Shown: positions 23,535-34,982, counted from the stretch's first letter. The stretch: DNA of 64,000 bases from Myotis daubentonii (GCF_963259705.1 NC_081851.1:12994145-13058144), one strand, 5' to 3'. The notes: generated by a model from the letters alone, not told the origin. Translations and numbers: made by a program.

Positions 23535-23793
23535 AGTGGCCCAGTGCATGAATTCGTGCACATTGAAAGGAAAGCAATTAGAAGAAATATATTAGAGGCC
23601 TGGGAGGGACCATGGGAGGTTGGCTCCTGGACATGTCCAGCCTGTCTTGCCCAGTCCTGATTGGCCAGACCCCAGTAGCAAGCTAACCTACCAGTTGGAG
23701 CGTCTGCCCCCTGGTGGTCAGTGCGCATTGTAGCAACTGGTCGAATGGTTGAATGGTCGGACACTTAGCATATTAGGCTTTTAGATATATAGA
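23535..23793 (-). mobile_element. Helitron, second of a head-to-tail pair
   Basis: The 3' end reads GTGGCCCAGTGCATGAATTCGTGCAC with the hairpin intact, but the terminal CTAG is lacking where it abuts the first copy. The 5' end is at 23,793 (reverse of TCTATATATCTAAAAGCCTA). Both interiors share AAGCAATTAGAAGAAATAT-type and GCAGCAAGCTAACCTACC-type blocks in the same order, so this is one family repeated in direct orientation. Confidence 0.85.
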
Positions 23794-23799
23794 TTTATA

Positions 23800-23975
23800 A
23801 ATGACAAAAGTATAGAGATGGAGAACAGGTTAGTGGTCATCAGGGGTAGGGGTGGAAGTGGGGGTGGTGTATGTGATTATAAAGGAGAAGCATGAGGGAG
23901 AGCTTTAAGGTAATACAGAAGTTCTGTACCTTCACTGTGGTGTCTGCACAAACCTACACACAGAGAACTTCCTGG

Positions 23976-24014
<39 letters not shown>

Positions 24015-24200
24015 CCATGTAAACTGATAAAACCTGAATAAGGCCTGAATATGATGCCAATTCCTTAGTTTTGATCATGTACTGAATTATGTACTAAAGT
24101 TATGTAAGATGTTACCTCTGGAGCAAAAAGAGTGCAGGACCCCTCTACTATTTTGCAACTTCCTGTGATTTATAATTATTTCAAAGTAAAGAGGTAAATA
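23800..24200 (+). repeat. Old L1 3' end with (AC)n
   Basis: GGTTAGTGGTCATCAGGGGT and following G-rich sequence is a common old-L1 3' UTR pattern. A pure (AC)n tract runs 23,977-24,013. After it, GATCATGTACTGAATTATG... AAAGTTATGTAAGATGTTA continues L1-type 3' sequence. Confidence 0.6.
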
Positions 24201-24960
24201 AATGGGCAAAGACATGCATACACATCTCCACTAAGAAGATAAATGAGTGGCTAATAAGCACAAGAGAAGATGCTCAACATCATAAGTCATTAAGAAAATG
24301 CAAATTAAAACCCCTTCACACCCACTGGCATGGCTACATTCAGAGACCAACAATACTGGAACTTGTCAAGGAGAAGGAAACTGAATCCCTCAGACGTGGC
24401 TGGTGGGAATGGAAACAGTCTGGCAATTCCTTAAATAGTTAAATGTGAATTTATCATTTGACCCAACCATTCTACTCCTAACAATCTCTCCAAGGAAAAA
24501 GAAATCACATATGTCCACATACAGACCTTAGCTCCAGTGTTCATAGCGCAGTAACTCACAATGTCAAAAAGTGGGAACAGAGCAGATGTCCATCAACTGT
24601 TGAGGGATAAACCACACGCAGTGCATCTGCACCGTGAACAATGGCACAGAGATGACTACAGCATCACAGGCGCCACACACGGGGCCCAGCAAACATTGTG
24701 CTGGTGAGAGAAGCGGGCCACAAAAACTGCATTTCGATTCTGTAATCTGTCCAGGAAAGGCAACCCCACAAAGGCCAGAAGCCTGCGGAGCGGCTGCCCG
24801 AGGCTGGGAACGGAATAAGACTGACTGCAAACCACATCCGAGGGATCTTCTTAAGATGAGAGGAATTTAAACCTGGATTGTGGTGATGGGTGCACAACTC
24901 TCTTCATTTACTAAAATCCATAAATCCATTTAATTGCATGCTTAAACATGTCAATTTTAT
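24201..24960 (+). repeat. Old L1 ORF2 3' part and 3' UTR
   Basis: Blocks in L1 order: GATGCTCAACATCATAAGTC, GAAAATGCAAATTAAAACC, GACCCAACCATTCTACTCC, then GTGATGGGTGCACAACTCT and an A/T-rich end. Many stops. The 3' end is near 24,960. Confidence 0.7.
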
Positions 24961-25042
24961 TGCATGCAAGCAAATTATGGTATTGAAATACAGCTAATTA
25001 AGCAGCAAGAAAGATTGAGAGAGAAGGAGGGAGGGAGGGAAG

Positions 25043-25044
<2 letters not shown>

Positions 25045-25102
<58 letters not shown>
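25045..25102. repeat. (GA)n simple repeat
   Basis: A GGGA-rich lead-in followed by nearly pure GA. Adjacent sequence to about 25,600 shows nothing I can name. Confidence 0.9.
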
Positions 25103-25105
<3 letters not shown>

Positions 25106-25609
25106 AGCAGCCCTACCTTTATTTACACAGAATCTATGGAGTATACACTTACCATGACTGCAGCTGGGACTCTACTATAAAGCACAAGAACTTCTGCCTA
25201 CATCAGTCAGATGTAATGAACACTTTTGAGGACTTGAATTTTTCTCTCTGCCATAGATACATTAAAGAAATAGCTGTCAGCATTGGTTCAAAAATCTACT
25301 ATTAAAAGTCATAGAAAATATTCTGCAAGAAACCTAACAACTCAACTCCATGGGCCAAACAATAACCTTGGAGACCTCAAAACACTTCTAGGATTTGAAT
25401 TTTATGATCTCTGAGATTACTTTCACTTTGATTCTGAGTCCACTCCACAGCTTTTTTGGGGGTTGGGGGAAGGAAAATCCAAATAAATTGAATTAACATC
25501 ACTGGACTTTTTCTTTTACTTCCATATTATGCTAGTCACCTACTGCTAAAGTAATGCATACTTTAATTCTATCCCTACAAGGGTCAAGGGATTCAGATGG
25601 CTCATAACA

Positions 25610-25610
<1 letters not shown>

Positions 25611-25669
<59 letters not shown>
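25611..25669. repeat. (CT)n simple repeat
   Basis: A CT run broken once by TTT. Purine on the other strand, about 0.5 kb from the (GA)n tract, so the two could in principle pair as an inverted repeat. Confidence 0.9.
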
Positions 25670-25672
<3 letters not shown>

Positions 25673-25830
25673 TAGGTTCTACTTCCTCACTCATTTTAAA
25701 ACCATGCCACTAATGCCCAAAAATTTCTTCCTGGAGTGGTGCAGAAGACCAGACACCTGTAACAGGGTTATGCAATATATTCAACATACCAAGATGGTCT
25801 TTAAAGACAGGGTTTTTTTTTTATTTTATA

Positions 25831-26085
25831 CTAGAGGCCTAGTACATGAAATTCATTCATGGGTAGGGTCCCAAGGCAATCAGGGCCGATCTGCGGGGTG
25901 ACCAGTGGGGCAATTGGGGGCCCCCACTGGCACCCACCTTGGCTGGCCTTAGGCCTGAGGGCTGATGGCAGCTCCTGTGTTGAGTGTCTGCTCCCTGGTG
26001 GTCAGTGCGTGTCATAGCGACTGGTCATTCCACTGGTCATTCTGCTGTTAGGTCGATTTGCATTTTAGGCTTTTATTATTTAGGA
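25831..26085 (-). mobile_element. Short Helitron, both ends present
   Basis: Starts CTAGAGGCCTAGTACATGAAATTCATTCATG (minus-strand 3' end) and finishes ATTTTAGGCTTTTATTATTTAGGA (minus-strand 5' TCC). It is 255 bp, flanked by A on the left and T on the right, as expected of a Helitron. The interior contains CCCTGGTGGTCAGTGCGTG, a CTCF-like core read on the minus strand. Confidence 0.88.
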
Positions 26086-26344
26086 TGTGAGTACCAACAC
26101 AGAGAAGCTACATCAGCACTGTATTCCCATCTCTCCTCCCCTGCAACCACCCCCTAAGAGCATGCATTTGCCTGCTGTGTCACAGCTCAAACCCTGCCTC
26201 TGTGTGTGATAAGCACCACCTCCTTTCTCCCCAGGCTAATCTGTCCACCGTCAGTCCCTCTCCCAGAATTTCCAATGCTTTCCCTGCTGTGGGTGTGGCT
26301 CCTTAAAACCTACTCTCTCAATTAAGACAAAGGTCTCAAAATAT

Positions 26345-26620
26345 AAAGGTGGGCTGACTATTATTTTTTAAAAACTTATTGTTGAAAGTATTACATATAT
26401 CCCTTTTTTTCCACATTGACCCCTTATAGCCCACCCCTGCCCCCCACCCCAGGCCTCCACCACCCTATTGTCTGTGTCCATGGGTTATGCATATATGAAT
26501 ATAAGTTTTTGGCTAATCGCTTCCCACCCACCCATCCACTCCCGCCCCTTCTGACATTCCACAGTCTGTTCCATGCTCCTGTGTCTCTGGATCTATTTGG
26601 ATGGTCTATTAGATGACAGG
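26345..26620 (-). mobile_element. HAL1/L1 3' UTR fragment
   Basis: The minus-strand tail (TTATTTTTTAAAAACTTATTGTT read in reverse) and the block CACCCCAGGCCTCCACCACCCTATTGTCTGTGTCC match the 3' UTRs ending at 9,365 and 33,470. It is truncated before any coding sequence. Confidence 0.75.
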
Positions 26621-27420
26621 GAGGACTCATTGAAAATTGGCGGGTATGACAAGGATGTGTGGTAGGTGAGGAACTGCCCTCACTTTTTAAAGACACACGG
26701 AGGTATTTGGTCATTAAGACGCATTTTCTTTAAGTAGGTCAGCATACACTAACTCGCCCTTGACCCAGACCTCCGTCCGGCAAGTTGTGTATCCTCACTG
26801 CCAAAGGCAGTCTCCTTAACACAGCCTCTATGTCCATGTTCACTTTCCTTGGCCCATTTACTTCCTCCTCCCACTCCCCTCCACCACCTGCTCCCCACGT
26901 GTTCTAGCCAAGGTCACTGTGCAACCCATCAGAAGGGGGGGGGTCCGCTCTCCATTCTCAGGCCTCAGGACTCCAGAAGGAGGATGACTTCCCTGAAGCC
27001 TCATCCACAAGGAAGCAGAGATTGGAAAACATTGTTAGAAATTACGATGTCCATTCTTAGTTGAGATGGAGGAGAATGGACTCAGTCGCACATTGCTGAA
27101 GGGGGTGTAAATTCCCTCTCTAGAAAAGTCTGGTAGAATCTATACATGCACACACATGTATGAAAGAAGAAACACATATATATTTATGTAAAAATCTGGA
27201 ATAATACCCACACATAAAAACTATTAACATTGGTGAATATGAAGGAGAGGGATTATAGAGAGGACAGGGAAAATTAACTGTTTGTATATCTTCTTGTTAA
27301 GTTTTACTTTTTGCAGTGATTGTACATTATTTTTATAATGTAAAAAATATTGTAATTGAACATAAAACATTCTGATCCTGTACTATCAATAACTTAAATA
27401 ATATTATCAACACCATCATA
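26621..27420. other. No recognisable feature
   Basis: Unique-looking sequence. From 27,070 on it has a vague L1 3'-like character (GAATATGAAGGAGAGGGATTATA) that I cannot support firmly. Confidence 0.4.
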
Positions 27421-27424
27421 CATC

Positions 27425-27580
27425 TTTCCATTTTAAAAAAATTGAGATATAATTGACATATGGCATTATATTAGTTTTGGGTATACAACTTAATGATTTT
27501 ATATTGCATATATTGCAAACGATCACCACAATAAGTCTAGTTAATATCCATTACCACACAGTTATACTTTTTTTCTTGTG
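27425..27580. repeat. Old L1 fragment
   Basis: ATTGAGATATAATTGACATA...TTTTGGGTATACAACTTAATG...GATCACCACAATAAGTCTAG is a widespread old mammalian L1 segment. Confidence 0.6.
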
Positions 27581-28950
27581 GAAAATACCATAATTCTTAA
27601 ATCATCAGTTTATTCATTCACTAATTCACCCCATGGGCTCTGCATCCCGTCCATCCATATTCAATGATGCCTGACATATGCTACATTATAGGGCACAGCA
27701 GCGAACAAAACGGAGCCAGACACCCCCTTCAAGGTCTACAAGGTAGAACAGGTATTAAACTGGTAAAGCATATGAACAGATTGTGATGAGGCCACAGAAT
27801 AAAAACAGGGGATCCTGTGAGAAAATCCTAGGGTGCCTATGAAGCTGCTTGGACCGTGTGACCAGGAAAGTCACTCTGAGAAGAACACGCATAAACTGGG
27901 ACCCAAAGGTTGAGATGTAACCAGGAGTTGGCCAAGAGCTGAGAGGAGCATGGCCCACTGCTCAGGGGGGACTGGCTGTAAGGAGCATCTGTTTGAGGTG
28001 CACAAGGGATCAGAAGGTCAGCGTGTCTGGAGTCCCCTGAGCAAGGGCAGGCAGAGTGAGAGGAGGTCAGAGAGGGCGGGATCCCTCAGAGCTATGTGAG
28101 CCAGGCAGGAGTTTGGCTCTGGTTGTGAAGGACACAGAAAAGGGTGTCACTCCCAGAGGACTGCCAGGACGGAAGTTATGTTATGAGGCAGGTGCCAGTG
28201 ACACAGCCCCCAACTCTGAGGGCCCCAGCCAAGTGGTGGGGACATCTGAGCAAGTCACTGTGGTGTGGCGCTGACAGAGGTCGAGGGCACAACCCCTTGT
28301 ATCCTGAGGCACATCCCCATCGCGTGCCCGCCACCACTTTGAGCCCAGCACCATGGCACAGATGTCCTTCATTGCACATTATTAGAAGATAAACCTTCCC
28401 TCAGTCCTCTGTCCTGGTGTTTCTCACACGGAGCAATGACTTACAGTTTGAAACTATGAATACAAGATTTTATTAAAGAGCAGATCTTTCTTTCACCTTT
28501 GTACCACAGTCAGGCATTTCTCTAGCCTTCTGAAATCCAATAGTTGTTCTGGCCAAAGACCAAAGTGCCCGGCTGTGGGACAAGTTGGTCACCCCCAAGT
28601 GCCCCTACTGTGTGCTAGGCAGCGTGAGAAAGTACAGAGAGAAAGTGAAATGTAACCCTTTTCCTGGAGACATTACCAGAATGGGGGTGGTATTTTTGAT
28701 GCCCAAGTGCCTTTATCTTTTCATTGCTGTGTATGTGACCGACCCTCACCATCCACAGGCACCCATCTCATGGCAAGGAAGGGGGTGGTTTTCTTACCTG
28801 GGCAAGAGGAATGTGTGTGGTTAGGACTCTGAGAGCAGAAAAGAAGGAAACACATTTGGAATTCAGCTTTTGAGTGCTAACACAGAATTAACAAGGCAGA
28901 ATTTTGAAAGTCATACCTTATTAAGATGTGAAATAGACATTCCCTAAGTG
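27581..28950. other. No recognisable feature
   Basis: Several short open frames on both strands but no domain or clear splice-bordered exon. Confidence 0.45.
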
Positions 28951-28954
28951 CCCG

Positions 28955-29720
28955 TTACCATAGGAGAAGCCAGACCCGCCTGACTTGAAGTGAGAGCCTA
29001 GCTCTGCATTCACTGCCATCAGGGGACCAGGCTTCTGAGAGTGGACACACTGTGGCCCCGTTTCCGGGGCTGCGGCCCTCCGGCCAGCAGGGGGCGCCAC
29101 GCCGGCCCTCCCTGATCCCTGCTCTCCCCAGGAAGCTCCGCCCCTCCCTGCTGCCTGCTCTCCCCAGGAAGTCCCGCCCCTTCCTGCTCCCAGCTTTCCC
29201 CAGGAAGTCCCGCCCCTGCCTGAAGTTGGAGTCCCTGCCTCTGGAAGATGGTGGCTTTCCAGTGCTCATGGCCTCAGGAAGCGCGAGGCAGGCATGGGCT
29301 GGAGCACAGAAGGCGGCGGTCCGGGCCCTGGAGCCCTGGAGCTGCTAAGCCCGCGGTGAGGAGTCCGTGCTGGTGCCTTCGGGGCCATCCCTGTGGCAGA
29401 GCAGCGCCCATTGCAGGAGGTCCGTTCCCTCCCCCAGAAGGTGGACAGGGCCGGGCAGAGCAGGGCAGGCCAGGCTTGGCGCTCCCGGCGGGGGCACCAG
29501 CTGCGTAGGGAGGCGCCTTCTAAGGTTGGGGTTCCCTCCCTCCTCACCTTGCCAGGCCCACTGCTCCCTGCAGGGTGTGATGGAGCCCTGGCCTTCCTCG
29601 AGCCCGTGTGGATCCAGTTTCCCAGCCCCGCCCCCCCCCCCCCCCCCCGTGTCAGACTGGGACCCCCCACAGCCACACGGTTCTGACCAGGACAGGATTG
29701 CAGGGTGATGCGGGGACAGC
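28955..29720. promoter_or_regulatory. CpG-rich patch with GC-box tandem repeat
   Basis: CpG dinucleotides are much denser here than in the flanks. Positions about 29,102-29,222 hold three imperfect units of about 39 bp built on CTCTCCCCAGGAAGTCCCGCCCC, each with a GC box (CCCGCCCC or CTCCGCCCC) and a GGAAG (ETS-like) core. A long C run lies at 29,629-29,648. The composition suggests a promoter or insulator, but no first exon can be recognised; open frames on both strands here are expected of GC-rich DNA. Confidence 0.45.
29084..29099 (+). promoter_or_regulatory. CTCF-like motif
   Basis: CCAGCAGGGGGCGCCA matches the CTCF core (CCASYAGRKGGCRS) at nearly every position. It lies just upstream of the GC-box repeat. 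Binding is predicted, not shown. Confidence 0.6.
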
Positions 29721-31040
29721 CATGGGCCTGACCACCTAGCAGGTCAGTTCACTGACGGGAACACGGGAGGTTATGGCCACTCCTCACTTCACCTTCACTC
29801 GTGGCGTGAAGGGCACCAGCAATGACGGTTTCAGGGAAGCCATTGCGGCGCCTCAGCCCAGGGCAGCCCCTGAAGCCTGTGCCCAGCGAGGAGCTCTCCC
29901 GACGCTGCGCCCATGGAACTCCAGTTCTGTGGGGCCAGGAAGGGCCTCCCGGGAAGAGAGGGGCACGAAGCCCTTGGCGCCAGTCACTGAGTGGCCCTTG
30001 AGTCACTTAAAAATAAAACCAGGTCTCTGCTGATTTGTGTTAAAATCCCATCGAATGAATGTCTGTGCTTAAATAACTTAAGTAACATAAACGGCATTGC
30101 TATTTTTAAATGCTATATTAAGTTATATTTTATTTTGAAGACATCAAATGAATTTAAAATTTGAGAAAATTTGATATAATAAAATAATCCCATTCGTGTG
30201 TTCAAAACATCCAACCTGAGTGGCTTTTATGAATGATTTTTTTCTTGATATCTAAAGAATTCTAATTTCTCTTTTTTAAGTTATATTTGAACATAATATA
30301 GTGGCACTTCAGGTTTATCTTTAGTGAAGGGGCTCAAATGGGGAGTTTATAGGTTACATTTATTTATTAACTAAAGAATATTCCAAGTCTATAGGAGCTG
30401 GACTCTGTGAAGTCATTGTACCATCCTGCCCATCGGTGCCTTTCTCTGGGGTCTTCTAACATTTAGTGTTTGCATTTTGTCAGTGACACATGTATATCCT
30501 GTTGAGCTCACCTGCACCCACACTTTAGCCCTCACTAATCTGCTCTCCCCCCATTTTCTTTTTCCGGCTTTTGTTCCCCAATGTTCAAACCTTTCCCATC
30601 AAGTGTCTGAGTGGCTGGTCACACCTGCTAGTTGTCCGGCACAGCTGTGTTCCTCCAGGTCTAGGTCTCACTTCCTGACTGGACCGTTGACATCCATCCA
30701 AGTCATCCTACTTCTACCTCTTCCTCCTCCAGTCTCAGCCTGCATTTCAGAATGAGTGCTGTTAGATATGCATTGTTGTGCAGCGTTACAGACAGAGATG
30801 CGTTTGAACACTTCTAACAGTGCTATTTTGCCAGGGGACCAGATGGCTGCTGGCCAAAGCACACCACCTTGTAGGAGACGAGGGGGTGTACTTACAGGGG
30901 AGATTTGAGAGCTGTGGCAGATCGCTCTGTGCTTCATTCACCAGTCCATGCTGTTGTGCATCAATACTGTACACTCAGACTGGTTTGCAAAGATTATGCC
31001 CTGTCGAAGTGTACACCCTATCATATGTATATCTATGTGT
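29721..31040. other. No recognisable feature
   Basis: No named repeat or exon. The pyrimidine-rich part 30,540-30,740 gives open frames without domain content. Confidence 0.45.
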
Positions 31041-31249
31041 TAATTTTAATATATTTTTGTTGACTTCAGAGAGAAAGGGAGAGGGAGATAGAAACATCAA
31101 TGATGAGAAAGAATACCTGATGGGTTACCTCCTACATGCCCCCTATTGGCAATTGAGCCAGAAACCCTGGGCATGTGCCCTGACTGTAATTGAACTGTGA
31201 CCTCCTGGTTTATAGTGGAATGTTCAACCACTGAGCGACACTGGCCCGA
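31041..31249 (-). mobile_element. VES SINE, minus strand
   Basis: A T-rich left end, then GAGAGGGAGATAGAAACATC (reverse of the VES 3' part), CATGTGCCCTGACTGTAATTG, and ending CCACTGAGCGACACTGGCC, which is the tRNA-like head in reverse. Confidence 0.85.
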
Positions 31250-31479
31250 CTTATGCATTAATTTTTAAAGTACTGACTCTTTAAACATAAACATCTAATT
31301 TTGTTGAAAAGAAGGATCCCTGAGAGTAACTTGCCAGCATGATTGTCAAGTGTGTGCTTGCAAGGTTCATTGTTCCTGTACTGGGACCTCCCTAGTCACA
31401 AAGCTGACTGGCAGCCATATCTGAGTTTCCATCAGCGTGGCTCTCACTGTTTTCTCCACCCTGGTTATTCCCTGAGACC
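31250..31479. other. No firm feature
   Basis: May include the outer part of the HAL1 5' UTR, whose edge I cannot fix. Confidence 0.3.
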
Positions 31480-33482
31480 TCACCCCATCCAATTTGCAGC
31501 CCTACCCAAGCTGGTTGTAGCCAATTTTCCATATGAGTGGCCTATCCTGGCTCAGGCTTCAGACTTTGCTAGAATCTCAAACAAGCAGCAGCTGGCATCG
31601 AACCTATCAATAAAAGGCCGAAGACACTGCACTAGCACCAGCCTGTTTTGCTTTACAGCTGGGTCTTGCCTGGGCACTTCCTAGCCCAAAACAAATAGTA
31701 GCCATCTGCAGATCTCTCTGTAGCTGCTGCTAGGTGGCCCCAGGCAGTGGCTGACTTTGCACCTCCTGGAGGCCCCAAAGCTAATGAATCTGGAGGACAG
31801 CTTCATATCATAACAGATTATAGCTCTGCACACCCACAAGCAACACACTCAAGGAGCTGGCTCAGTGAGCACCAAAGCCCCACTGAAACAAGTCCTGTTC
31901 CATATGGGTGTCTCCTGCACAGAAGCTCTTCCATTTGGGATGCAGCTGGTCCTCACAGCCCATCAGCCTGGAAATCAATTCCTCCCAGTGATAGCAATAG
32001 CAGTCAATTCTCAACTACAACAAGACTGTGCACACAGCCCACACAGGAGCACACCTAGAATGCCCTCTCATGTGACTGGGGAGTCTGAGCCACTAGGCCC
32101 TACAGGAAACCTAATATACAAGTTATCTCTACCAATTCCAGGAGACATAGTAGTTCTACCTAATACATAGAAACAAACACAGATACAGGGAAGCTGCCAA
32201 AGTACAGAGACAATGAAACATGTCACAAATGAAAAAAATGGAAGTAAGCAAACTCCTGGAGACAGTGTTCAAAAAAATAGTTCTAAGGTCACTCAAAGAT
32301 CTTAATGAGAGTTTCAAGGGACTTAATGAGAGCTTTGAGGGAATTAATGAGAGATTCAAGGGACTTATTAAGACTTTCAAGGATCTCGGTGAGAATGCCA
32401 AAGACATAAAAATAGGACTAGTGAGAAATTAAGCATATACTAACTGAAATAAAGAATAATTTACAGGAATTCAACAGTAGAATAGAGGATTCTGAGAATC
32501 AAATAAATGATTTGGAGCATGAGGAAGCAAAGGGCACCTAATAAGAAGAACAAAAGGGAAAAGAATAAAAAGGTATGAAGATAATGTAAGGAGCCTCTGG
32601 GACAACCTCCAGTGTACCAACATTCCCATTATGGGGGTTCTAGAAGGAGAAGAAAGAGAGAGCAATATCTTGAAAACCTATTTGAATATATAATGACAGA
32701 AAACGTCCCCCACATGGTGAAAGAAATAGTCTTACAAGTTCAGGAAACACAGTAAGTCCCAAACAAGATGAATCCAAAGAGGTCCACATCGTAATTAAAA
32801 TGCCAACCGTTAAAGAAAAAGAGAGGATTTTAAAAGCAGCAAGAGAAAAGCAATTAGTTACCTACAAGGGAGTACTCATATGACTGTCAGCTGATTTCTC
32901 AACAGAAACTTTGCAGGCCAGAAGGGAGTGGCAAGAAATTACGAAAGTGATGAATAGCAAGAACCTATAACCAAGGTTACTCTACCCAGCAAAGCTATCA
33001 TTTAGAATTGAACATCAGATAAAGAGCTTCACAGACAAGAAAAAGCTAAAGGTCTTCATCCCCACCAAGCCAGTATTACATGAAATGTTGAAGGGTATTC
33101 TTAAAGAAGAAGAAGAAGAGGCAGAAGAAAAAAAGAAAAAATATGAACAACAAAATGGCAATAAATACATATCTATAAGCAATTGAATTTAAAAATCAAA
33201 ATAAATGAACAAGAAATCTAATGAACAAAATAAAGTGATGAATAAAATAGAATCAGAGGCATGGAAACAGAACAGACTGACAAATCTCAGAGGAAAGGAG
33301 TGAGAGGGGTATGGGAAGATATTAAGGAAAAGTCTTATATGCATATATGCATTACCTAAGGACACAGACAATAGGGTGGTGAAGGTCTGGAGTGGGGTGG
33401 GATCTGGGTGGATGGGGGCCCTGGAAGGCAAAGGGGGGCATCTGTAATGCTCTCAGCAATAAAGATTTTCCTAAAAAAAAAA
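31480..33482 (+). mobile_element. HAL1-like half-L1 element, nearly complete
   Basis: The 5' UTR (about 31,480-32,200) aligns with the reverse of the element at 9.4-12 kb. ORF1 follows, then a 3' UTR with CAATAGGGTGGTGAAGGTCTGGAG and an A-tail after AATAAAGATTTTCC (33,459-33,484). ORF1 sequence passes straight into the 3' UTR near 33,180 without any endonuclease or RT, which defines a half-L1. It is the clearest HAL1 layout in the window. Confidence 0.8.
32220..33180 (+). pseudogene. HAL1 ORF1 relic with heptad-repeat coiled coil
   Basis: The open block 32,220-32,432 encodes a coiled coil of consecutive seven-residue units: LNESFKG, LNESFEG, INERFKG, LIKTFKD, LGENAKD. Beyond 32,432 the ORF1 middle and C-terminal domain can be followed with stops and shifts (for example the codons for EKERILKAAREKQLVTYKG near 32,815-32,870). 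Like L1 ORF1p it would have formed a trimeric RNA chaperone. It is dead now. Confidence 0.75.
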
Positions 33483-33495
33483 AAGGATATTTAGA

Positions 33496-33550
33496 TGTGC
33501 CCTGACTGTAATCAAACTGAGACCTCCTGGTGTCATAGGTAGATGCTAAT
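33496..33550 (-). mobile_element. VES SINE fragment
   Basis: GTGCCCTGACTGTAATCAAA and CTGAGACCTCCTGGTGTCATAGGTAGATGCT match the reverse of the VES middle. Only about 55 bp remain. Confidence 0.65.
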
Positions 33551-33696
33551 AAATATATTAAAAATACTTAATTATGATATATACATATATAAATAAAAAT
33601 AAAATATGGTCTGTGTTTCATTTATTTCTTTTTAGGTGCTACAATAAATAGTAATCACAATAGAATTAGCTGTGTTATCCTAGTCTTTTTATATCA

Positions 33697-33990
33697 TCCT
33701 ATCTAATAAAAGGCTAATATGCAAATTGACCTAATGACAGAAAGACCAAGCTAGGATGCTGTGACACGCACTAACCACCAGGGGGCAAATGCTCAACACA
33801 GGAGCTGCCCTCTGGTGGTCAGTGGGCTCCCACAGGTGGAGCAGCTCAGCCAGAAGCCTGGCTCACAGCTGGCGAGTGCAGGGGCAGTGGCAGTGGCAGG
33901 AGCCCGCCTTTGCAGCAAAGCTAAGGATGTCCAGCTGCCCACAGGGAGCCCCAGACTGTGAGAGGGTGCAGGCCTGGCTCAGGCCTCTAG
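33697..33990 (+). mobile_element. Short Helitron with two opposed CTCF-like cores
   Basis: The 5' end is TCCTATCTAATAAAAGGCTAATATGCAAATTG; the 3' end is GGCTCAGGCCTCTAG followed by T. It is flanked by A and T. CCACCAGGGGGC at 33,775-33,786 is an exact CTCF core, and GCCCTCTGGTGG at 33,807-33,818 is a second core in the opposite direction. The canonical 3' hairpin is reduced. Confidence 0.85.
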
Positions 33991-34905
33991 TAGTTCATAA
34001 AATATGACCTACAAAATTTCCTATCTCCCACCAGAAACTGTTGCCTGTCATACCTTTTTGATTTGTTGTGTTTGTTCTGTGGCACTACTGAACACATGGC
34101 ACCAGATACTGTCAGAGGTGGAGATTCAGGACATGACAAGGTATGTTCTGTTTTTGACACATCTTTATATATCGCTATAAACTGTAAAATAAGAATCCTA
34201 TTTAATAACTTAGGTAGAGTTTTTAACAGAGTCCTCTTTCGGGTGTTGCCTTGTCTTTACCTTTTCTCTCCTTTGCTTTGTATACATGAACACATTATGG
34301 TCTCTAGGGTTGTGAGGGAAAAGATAATAGAAAGGTTAGGACATTCTGGATTTCCCTTTTTTCAAGGTTTACTGCTGAGGATCATCTTTTGTTTTATAGA
34401 GTAACACTTTGTTAAAGGAAACTTCAAAAGCAACTAATTCTTCATATAATAATTTTTACGTTATCTCCATGAAAAGAATCTGTATCTTGAGCAAAGCACC
34501 ACTGGTAACTCTATATAAAACCAAAATCATTCATTTTCTGTTGCATGGGGCCTGCTCTTTTAGGACTCAGCTGAGCCACAGCACAGTGCAGAGGAGTCAC
34601 TGAGTGCGCAGACTGTCCACTGCTCCTGTCTGAGTCGCGCTTGATGATTTTGGACAGCGCTTTTTGGCATTATTGATTTTTGTTAGAAAAATACACGGGA
34701 CATATAGTTGGCTGTGTCACCTTAGGTTGATATTTGCTTTGTAAGAGGGCATTGAAAAAGGAATCTTTCCTATTTTTCATTTCCAATTGTGCTTTTAACT
34801 TTGTAGACATACTGGAGACTTTGTTGATTATCTCTCCCACAGAAATAATCATTGTAACACTCCTTGGAGAAAGAAAATCCAAGATAGTCTCTGTTTTCCT
34901 AAGCC
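33991..34905. other. No recognisable feature
   Basis: AT-rich sequence with short open frames only. Confidence 0.5.
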
Positions 34906-34913
34906 CTCTAAAG

Positions 34914-34982
34914 CAACAGTCACCAACCAGTGGCCCACAGACCACTGGTGGTCCGTGAGGTCCAAAAGGTTGGCAACTGCTG
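34914..34982. mobile_element. 69-bp hAT MITE with target-site duplication
   Basis: The left end CAACAGTCACCAACC and the reverse of the right end CAGCAGTTGCCAACC form terminal inverted repeats (12 of 15 match). The element is flanked on both sides by CTCTAAAG (34,906-34,913 and 34,983-34,990), an 8-bp duplication as made by hAT transposases. Confidence 0.8.

Noticed and set aside
29266..29676. 136-codon frame in the CpG-rich patch
   Set aside because: Several frames on both strands are open because of GC content; none has a domain or matches the tandem repeat as codons.
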